6,113 nt of DNA from an uncultured Clostridia bacterium (GTDB lineage Bacteria > Bacillota > Clostridia > Christensenellales > CAG-314): the NCBI GenBank assembly GCA_934281515.1, contig CAKQXG010000125.1:1-6113 (forward strand), read 5' to 3'. The notes under the pieces were generated by a model. That model was not told the DNA's origin, searched no databases, and worked only from the letters and a program-made list of their open reading frames with translations. Each line of letters starts with the position of its first letter. Position 1 is the first letter of the stretch. This document shows, piece by piece, positions 1 to 6,113 of this stretch. A program made the translations under genes and the position numbers.

Positions 1-252
1 GTGCCGGTGATCCCTGCCAAAGGACACAAGTATCATGCCCATGACAAGGTGGAAGCGACTTGCGAAACGAACGGCACGGAAGCATATTTTACATGCGATA
101 ACGGTTGTGACAAATTGTTCGACGCCGACAAAAAGGCAATTGACAAGGTTGTAGTTATACCTGCCCTCGGACATGCTTACGCTTGGGAAGAAAACAGCGG
201 CAACCACACCGCCGAGTTGAAGTGCACACGCACAGGTTGCACGTCGAGTAAG
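1..252 (+). repeat. IPAxGH cysteine-containing repeats (protein level)
   Basis: Residues 1-84 carry two IPA(K/L)GH signatures (I4-H9 and I53-H58), spaced 49 residues apart. Between them are Cys21, Cys32 and Cys36 in a YFTCDNGC context, and the following unit contributes His69, Cys75 and Cys80. This matches a repeat common in clostridial extracellular proteins, where each unit pairs a GHxY turn with a C-x(2-4)-C knuckle. Metal binding or disulfide formation is plausible but not shown. The array probably continues upstream of the window. Confidence 0.7.
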
Positions 253-3246
253 GGCACTATCAGGACGGAACTTGACGAAAATGACCGCTTACTTGTCGAC
301 TATGACAGTACCGGCGACATGTGCTACGACCTTACCAAATTCGGAAAAGGTTTGTTTGCCGTCAATGTCTCTTATGACAGCAAAACGATTGTGTTTGAAG
401 AAGCGCAAGCCGATACAATGACCGTCGTCATACAGCAATTGTTTGCACACTCGGTAAAAATGGGCAAAGTGTCGGTAACTATTTCCGTTAAAATGGATGA
501 AGGACCTACAATTTACGTAAATGCGCCCATTACCCTCGCCAAGTTGATAAACGACATCGACGACCTGCTTGCAATTCGTCCTACCATTATCGATGGTCGC
601 GCTACCGTAACGGGCGGCACGGTGAAGGAAGAAAACGGTCACAAGGAGGTCGTGCGCTACTACTACGTACTTACCGCCGACATCGACGGTGACGAAGACG
701 GACTAGGCGTCAAAACCGTATTTGGCGGCACAAGTTTTTCTGACGAAGGTTTTGCCAGCGGTGACGGCAAAAGCGGCTTCGTCGGTATCTTTGACGGTAA
801 CAATCACACCATGCGCAACTTTACTTTGAACGTGCGCGGATTTTTCGGACACGTGGGCGGCGGCACGATAGCCAATGTTACATTTTCCGATATTGTACTT
901 AACAATCCCGACAGTGCCGTGCTCGGTAAATTGATGGGTGCAACGATAAGCAACGTTACCATTGCCAACATCAAAACTGCGGCGGAATTGTCCTACACGG
1001 CAGGTATTGTCGCCTACCACGAGATCTATGGTAGTACTATCGATAAACTTACTGTGGACTTGCGTAATGGTCTTGCCAAGGGGCATGTACTTGCACGTCA
1101 ACTGACCGACGGTACCGGTGATTGGCATGCAAACGAGTTTAGTAACATCGTTGTCATGGCACCGTACAACCAAGGTCTTGATTTGACCGCGGAAGCGACG
1201 TTGACTGGCAAAATTGACGGTGTTGCAGTCAAGTTTAATCCGTTTACCGTGGCGAAACCTTCTGCTGACGAAACGACATATTACTATACGGGACACGAAC
1301 TTACCTACAATATTGCCGACAGCGACTTGTACATCGTTTCCGGCAACAAGCAGACGGACGTCGGCACGTATACCGTCACCGTTTCGCTGAAACCCTACGA
1401 CGGACTGACCTGGGCAGACGGAACAACCGACAACGTTACATTTACGTTTGAAATTGTAAATATGCCCGACGAAGTTGCGGCAGAACTTGCCCGGACATTT
1501 GCCGCAAAGGTGACTGAACTTGGCGAAAGCTTGCAATTGCCGCGCGACAAAGTGGCGCTGGATTTGCTCGTGACCGAATATGAAAATTTGCATGACAAAG
1601 TAAAGGCACTGCTTACCGAAACAAAGACAGCTTTGGACGGACTGAAGACAGAAGCCGACAAGTACACGCAGTTGGAAGTGGTTATCAATGACAAAATTGT
1701 TGACAAAATAGTCGGATATGACAAGGTTTATGTTGTAGTTTACAACAATAACGATACTGCATTTACGTTCAGAATTGACGAAAGCGTAACCTGGCACAGT
1801 GTGGCAACTGCAAATATCGATGCCAACTCGGTAGCGCAATTGGAATTGGAAGGAAAAATTGCCGCTCAGGGAAATAATTATTTATATGTCAACGGAAACT
1901 CATTCAAATACAATGAAAATACCGACACATGGAAAATAATTGTATATGGTATTCGCGACGAAGCCAAGGCACGGGAACTGTTTGCGGCGTTTAATGCGGC
2001 TGTAAATGCAATTTCCGATCCTTTGACTGCCGACGATGCCGATGCAATCGTTGCTGCTCGCGCGGCATACGATGCGTTGACCCCATATGCACTTACGTTG
2101 ATTGACGCCGACAAAGTAACCAAGCTTGTCAATGCCGAAGCTGCAATAGGTGCGCTTGTCGACCAAGCCGCGGCAAAGAACGTTGCTGACATGATTGACG
2201 CTCTTACAAACGACAGCAGTGCGGAAGATGTAGTTGCGGCAAGTAATGCTTACAAGGCTTTGACCGACAAACAAAAGACACTTATTGACCAAACCCTTGT
2301 TGAGAAACTGAATGCAGCAATAGAAAAGTTGGGTATGTCCCAAGTAGAAGCCGACAAATTTGCCGAAAAAGTAGCGGCCTTGAATAATGCAGAATTTCCA
2401 CGAGATAATGACCTTGTTTATGAGTTGGTTGTAGAGTACGAATCTTTGTCGGACGATGTAAAAGTATTGCTTGAAACAACAAAAATAACTTTGGACGGTT
2501 ACAGAGCGGCAGCCGACGAGTATGTAAGAATTGGCGCAGTTGTAAGCGGCAGTGCAATAACCGGCGTCTTGGCGGGCTATGAAGAATACTACTTTGTACT
2601 TTACAATCCCGGAGAGGACACTAATGTAAATTTTGGTGGTACTACTGTAGACGGTTGGGTTTCAACGACACCGGTAGTTGCAAAGGGTAGTGCATGGACT
2701 ACTGTTCCTTACGATGTGAGATTAGCAGCGGTTGGGCAAGAGTATGTTAATGCCGCAGTTTACGTTTATGGTACAGGTGGCGCATCGTTAGATTTGACAC
2801 AAAACGGTTGGCAATACAAGGTTTATGGAAAAGAAACAAAAACACGTATAAAAGAAGTGGCTATATCCATCGGTGATACTGAAACTGAAAAATACGGAAA
2901 AGTAAAGAGAACTTCTGTAAACGAGTGGAACGTGTTTGACGCTAAAGGAACACTGTCTGCGGCTGAGTTGGCTACACTCGCTGAAAACAAAGGTAAAGAG
3001 TTGCATTTTTACGTTTTCAATCCTAGTGCGATTGATGTCAAATTGACATTGACGACTGATCCATGGACAAATTTCCCACCGACTATAGTTCTTGTCGCTA
3101 ATAGTTGGACAAAGGTTGTAATTACAGACAAATTATTTACTTTGGACGGTGTGTCCACCGTTTATTTGTCTATTGCTCAAGTAGAAGGAAGAGCAAATGA
3201 TGGTTGGATGATATCAGACATTATGTATTTATCTTCTGCAGAGTAA
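1..3246 (+). CDS. Large modular surface/secreted protein, C-terminal part (5' partial)
   Basis: The frame is open from the first base to a TAA at 3244-3246 (1081 codons). The GTG at 1-3 is probably internal, because the protein opens in the middle of a repeat and has no signal peptide. Modules in order (residues numbered from base 1): an IPAKGH...IPALGH unit with Cys21, Cys32, Cys36 (1-60); a related unit with Cys75 and Cys80 (60-84); an unassigned beta-rich stretch (85-195); a GLUG-like/beta-helix stretch with GIFDGNNHT, FFGHVGGGTIANVTF (200-400); a beta domain of the YTGHELTY...SGNKQTDVGTYTVTV type (419-486); then alternating helical repeats of the AxxAYxAL type and beta modules (490-1077). 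There is no LPXTG motif, hydrophobic tail or SLH domain at the C-terminus (it ends MYLSSAE), so anchoring, if any, depends on the missing N-terminus. Such mosaics are usual in exported clostridial proteins. Adhesion or glycan binding is an inference; no catalytic domain is visible. Confidence 0.85.
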   Translation: MPVIPAKGHKYHAHDKVEATCETNGTEAYFTCDNGCDKLFDADKKAIDKVVVIPALGHAYAWEENSGNHTAELKCTRTGCTSSKGTIRTELDENDRLLVDYDSTGDMCYDLTKFGKGLFAVNVSYDSKTIVFEEAQADTMTVVIQQLFAHSVKMGKVSVTISVKMDEGPTIYVNAPITLAKLINDIDDLLAIRPTIIDGRATVTGGTVKEENGHKEVVRYYYVLTADIDGDEDGLGVKTVFGGTSFSDEGFASGDGKSGFVGIFDGNNHTMRNFTLNVRGFFGHVGGGTIANVTFSDIVLNNPDSAVLGKLMGATISNVTIANIKTAAELSYTAGIVAYHEIYGSTIDKLTVDLRNGLAKGHVLARQLTDGTGDWHANEFSNIVVMAPYNQGLDLTAEATLTGKIDGVAVKFNPFTVAKPSADETTYYYTGHELTYNIADSDLYIVSGNKQTDVGTYTVTVSLKPYDGLTWADGTTDNVTFTFEIVNMPDEVAAELARTFAAKVTELGESLQLPRDKVALDLLVTEYENLHDKVKALLTETKTALDGLKTEADKYTQLEVVINDKIVDKIVGYDKVYVVVYNNNDTAFTFRIDESVTWHSVATANIDANSVAQLELEGKIAAQGNNYLYVNGNSFKYNENTDTWKIIVYGIRDEAKARELFAAFNAAVNAISDPLTADDADAIVAARAAYDALTPYALTLIDADKVTKLVNAEAAIGALVDQAAAKNVADMIDALTNDSSAEDVVAASNAYKALTDKQKTLIDQTLVEKLNAAIEKLGMSQVEADKFAEKVAALNNAEFPRDNDLVYELVVEYESLSDDVKVLLETTKITLDGYRAAADEYVRIGAVVSGSAITGVLAGYEEYYFVLYNPGEDTNVNFGGTTVDGWVSTTPVVAKGSAWTTVPYDVRLAAVGQEYVNAAVYVYGTGGASLDLTQNGWQYKVYGKETKTRIKEVAISIGDTETEKYGKVKRTSVNEWNVFDAKGTLSAAELATLAENKGKELHFYVFNPSAIDVKLTLTTDPWTNFPPTIVLVANSWTKVVITDKLFTLDGVSTVYLSIAQVEGRANDGWMISDIMYLSSAE
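1255..1458 (+). other. MBG/Ig-like beta domain within the surface protein
   Basis: Residues 419-486 read as a single beta domain: KPSADETTYYYTGHELTYN, then SGNKQTDVGTYTVTVSL, ending in a NVTFTFEIV strand. The order tyrosine-glycine turn, SGNKQT(D/N)xGTYTVTV, DG(L)xWxDGT, TFxFxI is a familiar stalk domain in clostridial cell-surface proteins and is thought to act as a spacer. It marks the junction between the upstream beta-helix-like region and the downstream alternating helical and beta modules. Confidence 0.7.
1495..1956 (+). repeat. Composite helix-plus-beta module, copy 1
   Basis: Residues 499-652. A helical hairpin (FAAKVTELGESLQLPRD, then VTEYENLHDKVKALL) is followed by a beta module (GYDKVYVVVYNNND, Trp598, Trp644 in WKIIVYG). 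It aligns by eye with residues 786-944: PRDK/PRDN, EYENL/EYESL, DKVKALL/DDVKVLL, TKTALDG/TKITLDG, GYDKVYVVVYN/GYEEYYFVLYN. The start-to-start offset is about 286 residues. The nucleotide sequences of the two copies are clearly diverged, so this is an old duplication or independent recruitment of the same family. Confidence 0.75.
1981..2334 (+). repeat. Two helical AxxAYxAL repeats between the composite modules
   Basis: Residues 661-778 hold two related helical hairpins: AVNAISDPLTADDADAIVAA, AAYDALTPYALTLID, and then DMIDALTNDSSAEDVVAA, NAYKALTDKQKTLID. Shared positions are I(D/S)xL, D(A)xxVxAA, (A/N)AYxALT and LID. This is the small alpha-helical repeat seen in many large extracellular Gram-positive proteins (FIVAR-like in layout) and probably acts as a spacer. 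The helical parts of the flanking composite modules look like more divergent members of the same repeat, which would make four in total. Confidence 0.65.
2356..2832 (+). repeat. Composite helix-plus-beta module, copy 2
   Basis: Residues 786-944, the second copy of the module at residues 499-652. The helical part has EFPRDNDLVYELVVEYESL and DDVKVLLETTKITLDGY. The beta part has GYEEYYFVLYNPGEDTNVNF, Trp886, a GSAWTTVPYD strand (Trp899) and Trp937 in GWQYKVYG. It keeps the two tryptophans of copy 1 (598 and 644) and adds the A-W-T-T-V strand that the third, C-terminal beta module also has (NSWTKVV). A jelly-roll, carbohydrate-binding-like fold is a guess from the strand pattern and the tryptophans. 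Confidence 0.7.
2986..3231 (+). repeat. C-terminal beta module, divergent third copy
   Basis: Residues 996-1077. KELHFYVFNPSAIDVKLTL lines up with DKVYVVVYNNNDTAFTF and EYYFVLYNPGEDTNVNF. Trp1022 lines up with 598/886, NSWTKVV with SAWTTVP, and DGWMISDIMY (Trp1069) with NGWQYKVYG and DTWKIIVYG. The helical part seen before copies 1 and 2 is replaced by residues 945-995, which carry a different, beta-like segment (VAISIGDTETEKYG) and a short TLSAAELATLAE helix. It forms the natural C-terminus of the protein. Confidence 0.55.
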
Positions 3247-3259
3247 CACAAAATTCAGC

Positions 3260-3292
3260 TTGACCCACCGAGTTTTCGGCTCGGTGGGTCAA
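3260..3292. terminator. Strong 13-bp hairpin after the surface-protein gene, no U-tract
   Basis: TTGACCCACCGAG (3260-3272) pairs perfectly with CTCGGTGGGTCAA (3280-3292) around a 7-nt loop TTTTCGG. It begins 13 nt after the TAA at 3244-3246, the usual place for a terminator. However, the + strand continues with AACTAAGTTG and has no T run, so it is not a canonical intrinsic terminator in that direction. On the opposite strand the stem is followed by a weak T-rich stretch (GAATTTTG). It may terminate with a helper factor or protect the 3' end of the mRNA. Confidence 0.7.
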
Positions 3293-3351
3293 CTAAGTTG
3301 CAAACATTTCGTCAAGCGCCGAGTTGCGGCGTTTGGCAAAGTGCTTGACTT

Positions 3352-3381
3352 TGGGTTGCGAAAACTATTGAACGCAACCCA
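3352..3381. promoter_or_regulatory. Perfect inverted repeat, probable operator of the mannosidase gene
   Basis: TGGGTTGCG (3352-3360) and CGCAACCCA (3373-3381) are exact reverse complements separated by 12 nt. The half-site centres are 21 bp apart, about two helical turns, so both would face the same side of the DNA. The repeat surrounds the -35 hexamer (3368-3373) of the promoter described below and runs into its spacer. This is where a repressor dimer would block RNA polymerase. The regulator is not in the window; a sugar-responsive family is an inference. Confidence 0.6.
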
Positions 3382-3396
3382 TTTGTGTGGTACAAT
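3368..3396 (+). promoter_or_regulatory. Sigma-A type promoter with extended -10, upstream of the mannosidase gene
   Basis: The -35 is TTGAAC (3368-3373, four of six consensus bases). The spacer is exactly 17 nt. The -10 is TACAAT (3391-3396, five of six), directly preceded by TGG, which fits the extended -10 TGn. A start near 3403 would leave a leader of roughly 20 nt before the ATG at 3426, just enough for the ribosome binding site. The promoter supports separate transcription from the upstream surface-protein gene. Confidence 0.7.
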
Positions 3397-3415
3397 ACAA
3401 CAAATCAATCATTAC

Positions 3416-3419
3416 GGAG
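3416..3419 (+). promoter_or_regulatory. Ribosome binding site GGAG for the mannosidase gene
   Basis: GGAG lies 6 nt before the ATG at 3426. This spacing fixes the start choice, and no other in-frame start with a comparable site is close by. Confidence 0.75.
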
Positions 3420-3425
3420 CTAGCA

Positions 3426-6113
3426 ATGATTACACCCAACATAGAAGAAAAACTTTCCACCGTATGTAGTAAACTGAATAAGTTGCAACAAGTCGCGCGT
3501 ATCGATTTTGACGTGCAGTACGCACCGTGCAACGCCGAGTGCCGTCACACATTGCCCGTCAAACGCACCGATTGGCAACCGTTTGTCCACCCGTACTATC
3601 TGTTTGAACAAAACAAGTACTATTGGTTCCGTGCCAAGTTTACCGTGCCGAAGTTGCACGCGCACCAAAAGGCATATTTGTGCGTGGAAACGTTTATCGA
3701 CGGCGTGTCGAGTACTATTCGTCCGCAAGGGCTGTTGTACCTCAACGGGCGCGAAGTTTGCGGTATTGACATCAATCATACCGATGTGTTGCTTGACGGC
3801 GAGGGCGAGTACGAAATGTACTTGCACTTCTACACGCACGTGTTCGGTACGGGGATGCCGTTGTACTTCCGCGTAAAGGTGCGTGACGAACGTGTTACTT
3901 GCGCATATTACGATTTTAGCGTACCGCTTTCGGCTGTTAAACTGCTAAACTTGCGTACTAACGAATTGACTCGCAGTCTTGCCGTGTTGGAAAAAGCTAC
4001 CAACATCGTAGACTTTCGCACACCCTATTCCGAAGAGTTCTACACGTCGCTGACCGACGCCTGCGACTACTTGCGACAAGAGTACTACGAAGCTCTCGGC
4101 GGTAGTTTTAACACGGCATTGTGCATCGGGCACACCCACATCGACGTGGCGTGGTTGTGGAATTTGGAACAAACTCGACAAAAGGTCGAGCGCAGTTTTG
4201 CCACCGTGCTGAAGCTTATGGACGAGTACCCCGAGTACCGCTTTATGATGTCGCAACCGCAACTGTTTGCCTACTTGAAGGAAACCGACCCCGAATTGTT
4301 CGCTCGGGTGAAACGACGTGTCGCAGAGGGACGGTGGGAGCTTGACGGCGCTATGTGGCTTGAGGCCGACACCAACCTGACTAGTGGCGAAAGTCTTGTT
4401 CGCCAACTTATGTACGGGCAAAAGTTTTTCCGTGAGGAGTTTGGAGTGGACTGCACTTGCGTGTGGTTGCCAGATGTGTTCGGATACAGCGGTCAACTGC
4501 CGCAAATCATGACAAAAAGCGGTATCCGGCGGTTTGTTACTGCTAAAATCGGTTGGAACGACACCGACCGCTTCCCCTACGATGTGTTCGATTGGTACGG
4601 CATTGACGGAAGCAAGGTATTTGCCTATTTGCTGTCCACGTGCGACACCGACCCGCGAAACGGTATCTACGACCGTACCTACACAAGTTACTGTGAGCCG
4701 CTGACGGCAAAAAGTGCGCTCGGAACGTGGAACAGATTTCAACAAAAGGACTACACCGACAGCGTACTGATGAGTTACGGCTACGGTGACGGCGGCGGTG
4801 GACCGACGAGAGATGATATGGAGCGTCAGCGCAGGCTTGCCTACGGCTTGCTCGGGCTACCCAAGACAAAGATTGTAGGTTTGCACGAAGCGTTGGATTT
4901 GGTGGAAGGTAACTTCCGCAAGGCGTGTGACGAGTTGAAGCGCACGCCCAAGTGGCACGGCGAATTGTACTTCGAGTTTCACCGCGGAACATTGACGAGT
5001 GTGCCGAGGGTGAAGAAAAACAATCGCATGGCGGAAGTTGCATTGCAAAATGCCGAAGGGTTGTGCGTAATGGCAAACAAACTTTGCGGCGACTGTTATC
5101 CTGCGGGACAAATCGAGCACAACTGGAAAACGGCTTTGCTCAATCAGTTCCACGACATTTTGCCCGGTTCGGCGGTGGAAGAAGTGTATGCCGACAGCGA
5201 CAAACAGTACACCGGGTTGTTTGCCGAAACCGGGAGTATTACCGAAAACGCATTGCAAACCGTTGCCGCAAATATCGATGCAGAAGGAAAAACGGTGGTG
5301 TTCAACAATACGCCGTTTACTGCCAACGGCACGGTAACATCGAACGGCAAAACTCGTATTGTGTATGACATACCTGCACACGGCTACAATGTTGTTGACG
5401 TCGATTGCAGTGACCGAAGTTGCGGCGATAAAGTGCAAGTCGGCAACAAAATGTTGCAAAATTCTTACTACGTATTAACTTTTTCAAATGACGGTAGCAT
5501 CGTAAGCTTGCTTGACAAGCGCAACAATCGTCAAATCGTCCCCGACGGCGCATGCATAAACGAGTTTGTTGCTTACGAAGACATGCCGTTTGAGTATGAC
5601 AATTGGGAAATGGCACCTTACCACAAGCAAAAGAGTCGGACATTATCGGAAAACGCCACCTTTGCCCCAATTGACGACGGGGACAGAAAGGGTTTTGAGA
5701 TTGTCAAAAAGTACGGTAACTCTACAATCACGCAACACGTGTGGTTGTACGAGGACGGCATCGAGCGTATCGATTTCGACACCGATGTCGATTGGCAAGA
5801 AAAAGGACAGTTGCTGAAAGTGCGTTTTCCGTTGGACGTAGTGTGCGACAACGCTCGTTACGACATTCAGTTCGGAAGCATTTTGCGTAGCACGCATGAC
5901 AATACAAGCTGGGACAGCGCACGATTCGAATCGGTTGCGCACAAGTGGGTGGATATGTCCGAAGGTGGTTACGGCGTGGCGTTACTGAACAACGGCAAGT
6001 ATGGTTTCGGAACGGAGGACAACGTGTTGACGATGACAATTGTCAAAAGCGGCAGTTTTCCTTACGACGGAGCAAGCGACGTGGTGCCGTGTTTTACTTA
6101 TTCGTTGTTGCCG
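3426..6113 (+). CDS. GH38 alpha-mannosidase, MAN2C1-like cytoplasmic type (3' partial)
   Basis: The frame has 896 codons and is open to the window end; family members of this type are about 1000-1050 residues, so roughly the last 100-150 are missing. The enzyme hydrolyses terminal alpha-mannosides with retention, using a divalent metal. Domains: an N-terminal beta domain (1-228, WFRAKFTVP at 67-75); a catalytic barrel with GHTHIDVAWLW (235-245), whose His238 and Asp240 match the first metal ligands; WLPDVFGYSGQLPQ with the nucleophile and ligand Asp350; RFPYDVFDWYGIDGS; SYGYGDGGGGPT (Asp455); GELYFEFHRGT (His519); NQFHDILPGS with the last metal ligand His576; then a C-terminal beta domain (about 610 on) with FGSILRSTHDNTSWD (816-830). 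Ligand roles are taken by analogy with Golgi mannosidase II. No signal peptide is visible, so the enzyme is likely cytoplasmic and acts on imported oligosaccharides. All key motifs are intact. Linkage specificity cannot be read from the sequence. Confidence 0.95.
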   Translation, partial: MITPNIEEKLSTVCSKLNKLQQVARIDFDVQYAPCNAECRHTLPVKRTDWQPFVHPYYLFEQNKYYWFRAKFTVPKLHAHQKAYLCVETFIDGVSSTIRPQGLLYLNGREVCGIDINHTDVLLDGEGEYEMYLHFYTHVFGTGMPLYFRVKVRDERVTCAYYDFSVPLSAVKLLNLRTNELTRSLAVLEKATNIVDFRTPYSEEFYTSLTDACDYLRQEYYEALGGSFNTALCIGHTHIDVAWLWNLEQTRQKVERSFATVLKLMDEYPEYRFMMSQPQLFAYLKETDPELFARVKRRVAEGRWELDGAMWLEADTNLTSGESLVRQLMYGQKFFREEFGVDCTCVWLPDVFGYSGQLPQIMTKSGIRRFVTAKIGWNDTDRFPYDVFDWYGIDGSKVFAYLLSTCDTDPRNGIYDRTYTSYCEPLTAKSALGTWNRFQQKDYTDSVLMSYGYGDGGGGPTRDDMERQRRLAYGLLGLPKTKIVGLHEALDLVEGNFRKACDELKRTPKWHGELYFEFHRGTLTSVPRVKKNNRMAEVALQNAEGLCVMANKLCGDCYPAGQIEHNWKTALLNQFHDILPGSAVEEVYADSDKQYTGLFAETGSITENALQTVAANIDAEGKTVVFNNTPFTANGTVTSNGKTRIVYDIPAHGYNVVDVDCSDRSCGDKVQVGNKMLQNSYYVLTFSNDGSIVSLLDKRNNRQIVPDGACINEFVAYEDMPFEYDNWEMAPYHKQKSRTLSENATFAPIDDGDRKGFEIVKKYGNSTITQHVWLYEDGIERIDFDTDVDWQEKGQLLKVRFPLDVVCDNARYDIQFGSILRSTHDNTSWDSARFESVAHKWVDMSEGGYGVALLNNGKYGFGTEDNVLTMTIVKSGSFPYDGASDVVPCFTYSLLP

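Noticed and set aside
1..3. GTG at the first base as the true start of the surface protein
   Set aside because: The product would begin in the middle of an IPAxGH repeat without a signal peptide. No upstream sequence is available to support a start, so the gene almost certainly continues to the left.
703..1839. A 378-codon open frame on the minus strand across the surface-protein gene
   Set aside because: It is antisense to a gene with clear domain signatures. Its translation is rich in Cys, Arg, Phe and Val with no recognisable motif, as expected from reversed GAC/GCC/ACC-rich codons.
3227..3246. C-terminal cell-wall sorting signal or membrane anchor of the surface protein
   Set aside because: The last residues are MYLSSAE, with no LPXTG-like motif, hydrophobic stretch or basic tail.
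3345..3350. TTGACT as an alternative -35 element
   Set aside because: No acceptable -10 hexamer lies 15-19 nt downstream; TTGAAC at 3368 with TACAAT at 3391 is much better.
3260..3469. A 69-codon plus-strand frame spanning the intergenic region
   Set aside because: It starts inside the hairpin, covers the promoter and operator-like repeat, and ends inside the mannosidase gene. There is no convincing ribosome binding site or coding signal.
3508..3876. A 122-codon plus-strand frame inside the start of the mannosidase gene
   Set aside because: It lies in another frame of the N-terminal domain, which reads through cleanly from the ATG at 3426 with a good GGAG site. The Thr/Arg/Cys-rich product is an artefact.
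3945..4745. A 266-codon open frame on the minus strand across the mannosidase gene
   Set aside because: It lies opposite the most conserved GH38 motifs (GHTHIDVAWLW, WLPDVFGYS), has no ribosome binding site that stands out and no familiar domain, so it is a shadow frame.

Overview
The window looks like a chromosomal fragment from an anaerobic, gut-type member of the Bacillota (Clostridia or a close relative). This assignment is an inference. It rests on the mosaic of surface-protein modules in the first gene (IPAxGH repeats, a sugar-coat-protein type beta domain, AxxAYxAL helical repeats), which is typical of uncultured intestinal clostridia, on standard code usage, and on a Gram-positive style GGAG ribosome binding site. 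I cannot name a genus.

Layout: (1) Positions 1-3246 hold the C-terminal 1081 residues of a very large, modular, probably exported protein whose N-terminus lies upstream. (2) Positions 3247-3425 are an intergenic region with a strong 13-bp hairpin directly after the stop codon, then a well-formed promoter (TTGAAC, 17 nt, extended TACAAT) with a perfect 9-bp inverted repeat overlapping its -35 element, and a GGAG ribosome binding site. (3) Positions 3426-6113 hold the first 896 residues of a GH38 alpha-mannosidase of the cytoplasmic MAN2C1-like type, with all recognisable metal and nucleophile motifs intact. It runs off the right edge without its last part.

Working picture (inference): the large protein displays carbohydrate-binding-like or adhesive modules outside the cell. 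The mannosidase trims imported mannosides inside the cell under its own regulated promoter. The genes are codirectional but appear to be separate transcription units, so a functional link is only suggested by adjacency. No RNA gene, CRISPR array, transposon or phage feature was seen. The points most worth a second look are the putative operator in front of the mannosidase, the three-fold repeated beta module in the surface protein, and the base-composition change that follows the module boundaries.
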